Under the pieces are notes generated by a model. That model did no database searches and was not told where the DNA came from. It worked only from the letters and a program-made list of their open reading frames with translations. A DNA stretch of 25,177 nt, taken from assembly GCA_964654825.1 (NCBI GenBank), contig CAZZKG010000055.1, forward strand, positions 1 to 25,177. The letters run 5' to 3'. The position numbers and the translations under genes are program-made. This DNA is from CAZZKG01 sp964654825. Its GTDB lineage: Bacteria > Gemmatimonadota > CAZMKB01. Shown here piece by piece: positions 7,119 to 14,284 of the stretch (the first letter of the stretch is position 1; the number at the start of each line of letters is the position of its first letter).

Positions 7119-8443
7119 GTTTCCCCGAATTTAGTCTGAATCTTGATACCCATCTGCCGGAGGAATTGGGCCGGTACTTCTCCACCGACAAAGATGAGGG
7201 TGTAATCGTTGCCGATGACGGTATTTTTTCCCTTCACATCCAGTATGACTTCCCTCTCCTCTATTCGCTTTACGTTGGACTCGAAAAGCACCTCGAGGTT
7301 CCCGGTAGAACAGGCTTTTTCGATCAGCATTCTATTCCTGTCCTTGATCCTCGAGAACGTTCCCTTCCTGTAGGATAAGATTACCTCCGTACCGGGCTGC
7401 TCTGAGGTAGCAAGGGCAGCTTCGACGGCGCTGTCGCCGCCACCCACAACGAGCACCTGAGAGCCGGCATATTGCTCGGGCTCGATGAGCCTGTACGCGA
7501 CTTTGTGGGATTTCTCTCCCGGTATGTCCAGTTTTCTGGGAGTACCTCTGCGGCCGGTTGTCAGGAGGATTCTTTTTGTCAAATAACTGCCTTTGTTCGT
7601 ATTCACGGTAAAACTGCCTGTTTTCCCTTCAACCGATAATACCTTTTCCTTTAAACTTATAGAAGGGCCCATTTGAGTGATAATTTTCTCCCAGAGCTCC
7701 AGCAGTTCCTCTTTATACATCTCCCTCACTTTTACTTTACCGTAGAGGGGTATTTCCATCGGCTGGGTCATTACAATTTTTCTACGCGGGTATGTGAGGA
7801 GAGTGCCGCCGATGTCATCCTGTTCAAAACAGGCGGATTTTAGATTCAACTCCATAGCTTTGAGGGAGGCTGAAAGTCCCGCAGGACCTGCTCCGATTAT
7901 GATCACGTCAAATACATCCTCATCCGACAGATTATTGGTCTCTTTGAGAGAATTGTGTATGTAGGTAATCGCCTCCCAGCCCTGGGTGACAGCATTTCGT
8001 ATGAGACCCATTCCCCCGAGTTCGCCGGCAATATAAATTCCACCCACATTTGTTTCGAAATTGGATTTTAGGACCGGCAGCTCCACTCCCCTTTTCTCGG
8101 TCCCGAATACCAGGGTAATCGCACCGACCGGACAGGAAGCTGCGCATGCTCCATGACCGATACACTTCGTGGGCGACACGAGTGTGGCCTTACAATTGAT
8201 CACCCCCAGAATTTCCCCTTCGGGACATGCCTTTATGCACGCCTCGGTTCCGATACACCGGTTCGGATCAATCTTCGGATGGAGCGTAACCGGTTCTGTG
8301 AGGCCGAGTTTGCTCGACCGGTCGTGGTTCCGGGAAGCTCTGTTCTTCCTGGCAAGATAAGTTTTCAAATACCACACGGGTATTCCAACTGCGATCAGGG
8401 CAGTTGTGCAGTATATTGCCAATTCAATTAATTTGTCATTCAC
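7115..8443 (-). CDS. Membrane-anchored 2[Fe-S] ferredoxin/FAD NAD(P)-type oxidoreductase
   Basis: A 442-residue fusion. Residues 5-28 form a membrane anchor followed by Lys/Arg, placing the rest in the cytoplasm. Residues 56-114 are a ferredoxin-like domain with motifs C63-T66-C69-C73P and C94-H97-C100-C104P; the usual second Cys of each motif is replaced. Residues 129-167 (FETNVGGIYIAGELGG...) look like the C-terminal FAD motif of thioredoxin reductases. Residues 178-442 hold the FAD site GAGPAGL (184-190), an NAD(P) site VVGGGDSAVEAALA (332-345) and an end IFVGGEVPAQFL. The redox-active CXXC of thioredoxin reductase is absent. The likely role is to pass electrons between NAD(P)H or ferredoxin and the cytochrome b encoded next (ATGA overlap). 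The GTG start has AAGGA nine bases upstream and follows a good promoter. The partner nucleotide is unknown. Confidence 0.88.
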   Translation of the reverse strand: MNDKLIELAIYCTTALIAVGIPVWYLKTYLARKNRASRNHDRSSKLGLTEPVTLHPKIDPNRCIGTEACIKACPEGEILGVINCKATLVSPTKCIGHGACAASCPVGAITLVFGTEKRGVELPVLKSNFETNVGGIYIAGELGGMGLIRNAVTQGWEAITYIHNSLKETNNLSDEDVFDVIIIGAGPAGLSASLKAMELNLKSACFEQDDIGGTLLTYPRRKIVMTQPMEIPLYGKVKVREMYKEELLELWEKIITQMGPSISLKEKVLSVEGKTGSFTVNTNKGSYLTKRILLTTGRRGTPRKLDIPGEKSHKVAYRLIEPEQYAGSQVLVVGGGDSAVEAALATSEQPGTEVILSYRKGTFSRIKDRNRMLIEKACSTGNLEVLFESNVKRIEEREVILDVKGKNTVIGNDYTLIFVGGEVPAQFLRQMGIKIQTKFGET

Positions 8444-8475
8444 GGGATAAAGTCCTTATATGAGGAAGTTTTCGC

Positions 8476-8504
8476 AAAATATGTTCCATGTTTTTCAGTA
8501 TCAA
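8476..8504 (-). promoter_or_regulatory. Sigma70-type promoter of the cytochrome operon
   Basis: On the minus strand TTGATA (8499-8504), a 17-base spacer and TATTTT (8476-8481) match sigma70-type -35/-10 boxes. The predicted transcript starts about 25 bases before the GTG of the oxidoreductase gene. No operator-like palindrome is obvious on top of it. Confidence 0.55.
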
Positions 8505-8564
8505 TCCCGTCACCTGACCTTCTCAACTTATTGTAAATAAAGAAGTTAAAACACCTGAAAGAAT

Positions 8565-8602
8565 ATTCCACTGAGTGCGGTATTCACAGTGGAATGTTTT
8601 TT
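8565..8602. terminator. Hairpin terminator, probably bidirectional
   Basis: A perfect 9-base inverted repeat, ATTCCACTG (8565-8573) and CAGTGGAAT (8587-8595), with a 13-base loop, followed on the plus strand by GTTTTTT. It lies between the end of the beta-helix gene and the promoter of the cytochrome operon, so it would separate the two minus-strand units. The U-run is better on the plus strand, though no plus-strand gene ends here. Confidence 0.5.
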
Positions 8603-8713
8603 CGTGCAAAAAGTAGATGTGATGAGCATACTGAAAAATCAAATTAGTCTGCGGGTCAGGTCGATCTGTTGCGTAAGCTTGTGGAAACGTAATAACTCCA
8701 ACTCGCCGGGCAC

Positions 8714-10122
8714 TCACCTGAGCAGAACCATCTTCCTTGTGATTGATCGTTCACTGCTTCGAAGGGTATAGAGATAGACTCCGGATGAAACTGATTCGTT
8801 CTCATCATTCAGCCCGTTCCAGACCACCCTGTGGCTCCCCGAGTCGAGTTCTGAATGTATTAATCTCCTGATCTGCCTGCCTCGAATATCGTATATGGTG
8901 AGAGTTACCCGGAGCTTTGTGAGGATATCAGCATTGCCAGGAATCGCGAAAGTAATCGTGGTTGTGGGATTGAAAGGATTGGGGTAGTTCTGAGACAACG
9001 CAAAACTTTTCGGAATACCATGACCTTCTCTTCTTCCTTCTCCTGTTCCCGTTGTTTCGTCAGCATTCCTGCCTCCATACGCACCCATATCACATCTCCC
9101 CGTCCCAAGACCGTTGTCACAGTCGAGCAAGACATCAAGACTATCCGGATGCCCTGCATCGATACAGGGAGAATCGAACGGCCAATCGCAATCGGTCGAC
9201 ATGAGATGAAAGTCACCTTCCGATGAGGGGAACCTGAACCTCGGGTCACTATTGATGTTCCCCTCACCTTCCCATCCCCCTTCGATGTCGCAGTACGTAA
9301 CGACGGGACTGCCAAAAATTTCATCAGGAGAATCATCCCAGAAAATGGAATTTGTTATGGGAGTCGAATCATTTTCCATATAGATTCCTCCTCCCATACC
9401 GAGAGCTGAATTAATCGAAATGGTACAGTTTTGTATTGTTGCTGTTGACTGCATCGCAGATATCGCCCCGCCCTGAACAGCTGAATTTCCAATGATCGTA
9501 GAGTTTGTTAATATGATGGAAGAAGATACATAGTGTACCCCACCACCATCGGGCGCCTGGTTACCTTCAATGAGACAGTGAGCAATCATCGCATTCGTTG
9601 TATTAAAATACAATCCACCGCCTGCCGAATTCGACCGGTTACCGGTGACAGTACAATTGTCGAACACCGGATGCGAATCTGTAAAGTAACATTCGACACC
9701 TCCTCCCTCTCCCCATGATGCGATGTTCTCTGTGAATTGGTGAAGCATCCTCACAGTTTATTCCAGCGCCTGTATTTTCTGAACCACCCGTAACGGTCAG
9801 CCCTTCGAGGACGCTGTTTGAATCTTCACGGGTGTGAAAGTAAAACCCTCTCCCCAGAGAATTCGCATCCACTACCGTTGAGGCAACCCAGCCGGAATCC
9901 GCGGGAAAATGACTCGTCACTGTAATAGCCTTCCCGAAGAAATCAATATCGTGCTCGTAATAAAGCCCTGGAGTAACCATCACCGTATCACCGGCAATGG
10001 CTCCATTGATCCCCCCCCTGAATTGTCGAGGAGTCGGCCGGCACATTTATTATTCGCGCCTGAAGTGTCGATGAATTAATCACGAGCAGGAAGATGGTTG
10101 AGAAGATCGGATGAGTCCGCAT
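8714..10122 (-). pseudogene. Secreted right-handed beta-helix protein with FlgD-like/T9SS-type C-terminal domain, two frameshifts
   Basis: The gene starts at ATG 10120-10122 behind a strong GGGGAGG Shine-Dalgarno and encodes a signal peptide (MRTHPIFSTIFLLVINSS). It continues with INVPADSSTIQ, then beta-helix repeats with asparagine/glycine ladders (GGGLYF, GGGVHY, GGGIYM, NCTVTGN, NCTISIN). It ends in a roughly 90-residue C-terminal domain beginning FALSQNYPNPFNPTTTITF and ending SSGVYLYTLRSS...KMVLLR, the FlgD-Ig/Por-secretion-like sorting domain. About 470 codons are expected. The frame is broken twice, each time by one surplus base: in a run of eight C (G on the coding strand) at 10011-10018, and near 9734, where removing one base restores SPITENIASWGEGGG. 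Both breaks could be assembly errors, decay, or, for the G8 run, slippage. The cargo function is unknown; such proteins are usually surface or secreted. Confidence 0.8.
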
Positions 10123-10328
10123 GTGAACCTCCCCATAGATGAGAGAAGAAAGGAAATCGTGATTTATCTGTCTACGCTATCATATATGTATGAGAAAATC
10201 AAACAGATTGACCGCTGAATTACTCCTCCGGGACTCACGAATCCCCAGAAGGGGGAAGGGTAGTGGACCAGGGAGGAGATACAACGGAACATCACTCAGC
10301 GCAACCTGCAGACGATCCCCCCACCCGT

Positions 10329-11030
10329 TCAGTGCGTCAGCGCGTAGACGATGATGTTGATACCCATTTTGAATGCCTTCTCCCTTACCTCCCCCGAATC
10401 ACCGTGCACGTCCGGGTCTGCCCAGCCGTCGCTGATGTTCGACTCGTACGTGTAGTAGACGGCCAGCCTTCCCCCGAGGAAGATCCCGAAACCCTGAGGC
10501 GGCTTCCCCTCGTGTTTGTGGATCTTCGGAAGCCCTTCAGGAAAATCATACGGAACGTGGTAGACGGGAAAATCAAGAGGGAGCTCGACCAGTTCGCCTT
10601 CAGGGAAGATCCTCTTCATCTCCCGCCTGAACGATTCGTCCATCCCGTAGTCATCATCAGCATAGAGAAAGCCGCCTGCCTCGAAGTAACCCCGGAGCCT
10701 GTGAACCTCCTCATCTGTAAACCTCACGTTCCCGTGTCCGGTCATAAACAGAAACGGGTACAGAAAAAGTTCCGCATCGGCTGCTGAAACGACCGCTTCC
10801 CTCTCAGCGATCCTGATATTTGTCCTTCGGCTCACTTCGATACTCAGATTGGGGATGATCGAGGGATCGTTGTACCAGTCACCACCTCCCCCGTACCGGA
10901 GACGTGCGATCGTGATCGGGGTGGGACCCTCAGTCTCTTCCGCGGAACAGATCCCTCCTGCGATCGCGAGATAGAACGTGATGACGGTGAGAGTAAACAA
11001 GTACTTTCCGATTTTTCCGGTCCACCTCAC
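10329..11030 (-). CDS. Exported DUF4159 domain protein
   Basis: About 234 residues: a signal peptide (GKIGKYLFTLTVITFYLAIAGGICSA) and then a DUF4159 domain. The family hallmark is present: ITIARLRYGGGGDWYNDPS, LFLYPFLFMTGHGNVRFTDEE, LRGYFEAGGFLYADDDYGMD and a C-terminal AFKMGINIIVYALTH. The fold is thought to be related to class I glutamine-amidotransferase/flavodoxin-like domains, but no activity is known. The GTG at 11028-11030 gives a normal signal peptide and leaves 28 bases after the PAP2 gene; an ATG at 11078 (overlapping that gene by 20 bases) is the alternative. It is the second gene of a two-gene unit with the PAP2-like protein. Confidence 0.82.
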   Translation of the reverse strand: MRWTGKIGKYLFTLTVITFYLAIAGGICSAEETEGPTPITIARLRYGGGGDWYNDPSIIPNLSIEVSRRTNIRIAEREAVVSAADAELFLYPFLFMTGHGNVRFTDEEVHRLRGYFEAGGFLYADDDYGMDESFRREMKRIFPEGELVELPLDFPVYHVPYDFPEGLPKIHKHEGKPPQGFGIFLGGRLAVYYTYESNISDGWADPDVHGDSGEVREKAFKMGINIIVYALTH

Positions 11031-11058
11031 CGGTCTTTCCCGGGAGATGACTCCTGTT

Positions 11059-11937
11059 TCAGAACGAATATGAAACATGCAGTATCCCGTATGTGAGCCT
11101 GTCCCGGCCCGGGCTTCTAGAATTCGAAAGAGATTTCGTTTCCCGGTCCTCTTTCTCACGGGCTCTTTCGTGAGAAACAGCTACCATGTGTCCCATTCCA
11201 TATCCGGCCGCAAGACCCAGAGCGACATTCCAGGCATAGTGCTCGTCGCGCTCTATCCTCGACAGTCCCGTCAGGAGCGGGACTCCCCACACGATCCCCC
11301 TCATGATTTCCTTAAGGACGATCTCCGCTCTCCCGTCGGTGTCGTCATGCCGCAGGTACTGGTGAGTGACCGGACAGACGAATGATGCAGCGAGTGCCGC
11401 ATGACCCGACACCCCATGACCGTCTGTTCTGAAGAAACGCATCTCACCGCCGTTGCGAGGCCTCTCCTCGGCCAGGACGAACTGGCTGATCACAGCGAGA
11501 ACCCCGGTGTAAAAATACGACTCCAGAATCATTATACCTGTTTCTGCCTCGCGCTGACTCTTCGCTTCCAGCCCTCCGATGATAAAGATCGCCCCGAGAC
11601 CGGCGACCACTCCGCCGTCTCCGAAAAACTCGATGTGATCCAGAGAATTGTTGCTGCTATTCTGACTACCTCTGAGAAGCAGCCTGATCTCTTCATTCAC
11701 TTCTCTCTTGTTCACGGCCAGCCCTACAGCGAGTGAGGAAAAAGAGGTCATCCAGACCAGGTCGCCCTGTGATATCGATCCGGGCCTGCTGAGAATATAG
11801 TGTGTGTCCCGCTGGATAATATCGAAAAGTGTTCCTGTGTCACAATAAACCGCCGATGGCGCTCCCAGCAGGAAGATCAGAAGGAGAACGTGAGGGATTG
11901 TCCTGAAAAACGGATACGTGCTCTGTGGTAAAGTCAC
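11059..11937 (-). CDS. PAP2-like (phosphatidic acid phosphatase family) envelope protein, degenerate active site
   Basis: A 292-residue protein with a signal peptide (PHVLLLIFLLGAPSAVYC) and a PAP2 domain. The three phosphatase motifs are recognisable but altered. The first reads Q-x6-RP (ending AEERPRN) instead of K-x6-RP; the second is VSGH instead of PSGH; the third is SRIERDEHYAWN, with Asn where SR-x5-H-x3-D has Asp. The two central histidines are kept. The end (LTYGILHVSYSF) looks like a terminal outer-membrane strand. The frame is open to 12006, but the GTG at 11935-11937 has GAGGA six bases upstream, and a TTGACT-N17-TATCCT promoter lies inside the longer version, so the short start is preferred. 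The DUF4159 gene follows. Confidence 0.8.
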   Translation of the reverse strand: MTLPQSTYPFFRTIPHVLLLIFLLGAPSAVYCDTGTLFDIIQRDTHYILSRPGSISQGDLVWMTSFSSLAVGLAVNKREVNEEIRLLLRGSQNSSNNSLDHIEFFGDGGVVAGLGAIFIIGGLEAKSQREAETGIMILESYFYTGVLAVISQFVLAEERPRNGGEMRFFRTDGHGVSGHAALAASFVCPVTHQYLRHDDTDGRAEIVLKEIMRGIVWGVPLLTGLSRIERDEHYAWNVALGLAAGYGMGHMVAVSHERAREKEDRETKSLSNSRSPGRDRLTYGILHVSYSF

Positions 11938-11967
11938 AACGGTTCCTCTGAAATGTAGGAAGTTTTT

Positions 11968-11996
11968 AGGATAACACCCCGGCCGGCCGAAGTCAA
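11968..11996 (-). promoter_or_regulatory. Sigma70-type promoter of the PAP2/DUF4159 unit
   Basis: On the minus strand TTGACT (11991-11996), a 17-base spacer and TATCCT (11968-11973). The predicted leader before the GTG at 11937 is about 24 bases. Its position rules against starting the PAP2 gene at 12006. Confidence 0.55.
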
Positions 11997-12043
11997 CATA
12001 GTGCATGTCGAGTGCATGTCGAGGAAGACACTGGTATGGCTCC

Positions 12044-12072
12044 TTGATTTGGCCTCATCCAGTGGGTATATT
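12044..12072 (+). promoter_or_regulatory. Sigma70-type promoter of the ribonucleotide reductase gene
   Basis: TTGATT (12044-12049), a 17-base spacer and TATATT (12067-12072). The leader to the ATG would be about 43 bases, too short for a cobalamin riboswitch. No NrdR box pair was recognised with confidence. Confidence 0.55.
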
Positions 12073-12121
12073 AGTGTTGAGATACCATATATAGGCACCG
12101 GCCTGTACCAACGGGGGCTCC

Positions 12122-14245
12122 ATGGATAGTATCAGAAAGAGAGACGGGAGTATTCAAAGTTTCGACCCCGCCAAGATAACGAGGGCGATTTCGGCCTCAC
12201 AGGCGTCACTAGGCAGGCAAAACATCGAATCTTCCAGGGAAGTTACGGCAGGGGTACTGAAGCTCCTCGAGGCACGGTTTAGAGGATCCATACCGGGAGT
12301 CGAAGACGTCCAGAACGCGGTCGAAGAAGTCCTGATTAAAGCCGGCCAGCCTGAGGTGGCGAAGGCATACATCCTGTACCGGAGGAAGCGTGCCGAAATC
12401 AGGGAAGCGAAGGAGATCCTGGGCGTCAAAGACGACCTGAAACTCACGGTCAACGCGGTGAAGATCCTCGAGAGACGTTATCTCCGAAAAGCCGACATCG
12501 GGACCGTGATCGAGACTCCGCGGCAGATGATGGGCAGGGTGGCCCAAGCGATCGCCGCGGTGGATGCGAACTACGTGACCACCTCGCAGGTCGATGAGAC
12601 GGCGGATTCCTTCGAACGGATGTTGGCGGATCTCGAGTTCCTTCCCAATTCCCCGACACTCATGAACGCGGGTACCGACCTGGGCCAGCTTGCAGCATGT
12701 TTTGTGCTGCCTGTCGAGGATTCCATGATAGGTATCTTCGATGCAGTCAAGAACATGGCGATCGTCCACCAGTCCGGCGGGGGGACGGGTTTTTCCTTCT
12801 CCAGGCTCAGACCGAGAAATGACGTCGTTCGTTCGACAGGCGGTATCGCTTCCGGCCCGGTTTCGTTCATGAGGGTCTTCGATGAAGCAACCGAAGTCAT
12901 CAAGCAGGGCGGGAGAAGGCGCGGGGCGAACATGGGTATACTCAGAGTGGATCATCCCGATATTCTCGATTTCATTACCTGCAAAGTCAAGAACAACATC
13001 CTATCAAATTTCAACATCTCCGTTGCGGTAACCGACAGGTTCATGGAGGCAGTGAAGAACGACACCCTGTACGAACTCATCAACCCCCGATCGGGCCGGG
13101 CATGTGACAAACTTCGGGCACGTGATGTCCTCGATCTCATCATCCACATGGCCTGGCTGTGCGGGGATCCCGGGATCGTCTTCATCGACGAAATAAACAG
13201 ATCCAATCCGACACCCGGTATCGGCACGATCGAGAGCACCAATCCCTGCGGTGAGCAACCCCTGCTCCCTCACGAATCATGTGTACTGGGCTCGATCAAC
13301 CTGGTGAAGATGACCGAAAACGGCAGGATCGACTGGGAAAAGATCGGTAAGGTGGTGGCTCTAGCGGTCCACTTTCTTGATAACGTACTCGATGTAAACG
13401 TTTATCCGACCCCTGAGACGAAGGCAGTGAGTCTCGCCAACCGGAAGATCGGGCTCGGTGTAATGGGTTTTGCCGAGCTGCTGATCGAACAGGGCATACC
13501 CTACAACAGTGAGGAGGCGCTTGCACTTGGAGAGAAGATCATAGCCTGCGTAACTGAATCGGGGAGAAAAGCTTCAGTCGAACTTGCCGCAAAACGCGGC
13601 TCGTTTCCCAACTTCGAGAAGAGCATGTGGAAGAGAGAGTACCCGTCCCTCCGCAACGCAACGGTGACGACCATCGCCCCGACCGGTACGATCAGTATTA
13701 TCGCCGGAGTTTCCAGCGGTATCGAACCACTGTTCGCGGTGAGCTACGTGAGAAACGTGCTCGAAGGGATGAAGCTCGTCGAACGTAATGCCACATTCGA
13801 GCGCAAGTGCCTCGAGCGCGGCATCTACTCGGACGAACTCATGTCGAAGGTGACCCGGATGGGATCCATCCAGAGGATCGACGAAATACCCGAGGACATG
13901 CGCAGGCTTTTTGTCACCGCACTCGACATCGAACCGACCTGGCATGTCAGAATGCAGGCGGCCTTCCAGAAACACACCGACAATGCGGTCTCCAAAACGG
14001 TCAACCTTCCGCAGGATGCATCACAGAAGGACGTCAGGGAGGTTTACCTGCTCGCACACGAGCTGGGGTGTAAGGGAATTACGATATTCAGATACGGGAG
14101 TCAGGACAGCCAGGTACTCACGATCGACAGAAGGGCGAGCGATCATCCGGAATCCACCCGAATTCAACCGGGTCTCACACAATCCCGGAGGTTTCTCGAG
14201 GCCGAGTCGGAGTATTCGGGTGAGTGCCGAACCTGTGCCGGATGA
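12122..14245 (+). CDS. nrdJ: Adenosylcobalamin-dependent (class II) ribonucleotide reductase
   Basis: A 707-residue enzyme that reduces ribonucleotides to deoxyribonucleotides using a cobalamin-generated thiyl radical. Residues 3-90 are an ATP-cone allosteric domain (RKRDGSIQSFDPAKITRAI). The catalytic barrel follows, with FLPNSPTLMNAG (173-184), redox-pair Cys193 in LAACFVLP and Cys387 in ESCVLGSINL, the finger-loop NPCGE at 374-378 (Asn374, thiyl Cys376, Glu378), and IAPTGTISII. The C-terminal ECRTCAG supplies the swinging Cys pair (702/705) that re-reduces the active site. No radical-bearing small subunit or glycyl-radical tail is present, which fits class II. The ATG has GGGGG a few bases upstream and stands alone behind its own promoter. 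It converges with the Lon-like gene, 39 bases apart. Confidence 0.95.
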   Translation: MDSIRKRDGSIQSFDPAKITRAISASQASLGRQNIESSREVTAGVLKLLEARFRGSIPGVEDVQNAVEEVLIKAGQPEVAKAYILYRRKRAEIREAKEILGVKDDLKLTVNAVKILERRYLRKADIGTVIETPRQMMGRVAQAIAAVDANYVTTSQVDETADSFERMLADLEFLPNSPTLMNAGTDLGQLAACFVLPVEDSMIGIFDAVKNMAIVHQSGGGTGFSFSRLRPRNDVVRSTGGIASGPVSFMRVFDEATEVIKQGGRRRGANMGILRVDHPDILDFITCKVKNNILSNFNISVAVTDRFMEAVKNDTLYELINPRSGRACDKLRARDVLDLIIHMAWLCGDPGIVFIDEINRSNPTPGIGTIESTNPCGEQPLLPHESCVLGSINLVKMTENGRIDWEKIGKVVALAVHFLDNVLDVNVYPTPETKAVSLANRKIGLGVMGFAELLIEQGIPYNSEEALALGEKIIACVTESGRKASVELAAKRGSFPNFEKSMWKREYPSLRNATVTTIAPTGTISIIAGVSSGIEPLFAVSYVRNVLEGMKLVERNATFERKCLERGIYSDELMSKVTRMGSIQRIDEIPEDMRRLFVTALDIEPTWHVRMQAAFQKHTDNAVSKTVNLPQDASQKDVREVYLLAHELGCKGITIFRYGSQDSQVLTIDRRASDHPESTRIQPGLTQSRRFLEAESEYSGECRTCAG

Positions 14246-14284
14246 TCTTCGACCACGCGCCGGATGTCGATCGCACTGTCAGTC

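Noticed and set aside
10123..10328. Spacer between the beta-helix and DUF4159 genes, searched for an RNA gene or terminator
   Set aside because: A TATGAT box near 10160 lacks a good -35 partner, and the TCCCC/GGGGA hairpin near 10240 has no U-run; nothing firm could be called.
12002..12023. Two tandem copies of the 11-base TGCATGTCGAG
   Set aside because: Only two units between divergent promoters; too little to call a repeat array or operator, though it could be a binding site.
12061..12121. Possible cobalamin riboswitch before the B12-dependent reductase
   Set aside because: The leader after the predicted promoter is only about 43 bases and lacks a B12-box-like sequence.
12209..12955. A 248-codon minus-strand open frame inside the ribonucleotide reductase gene
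   Set aside because: Antisense to conserved catalytic sequence; product is low-complexity with no family resemblance.
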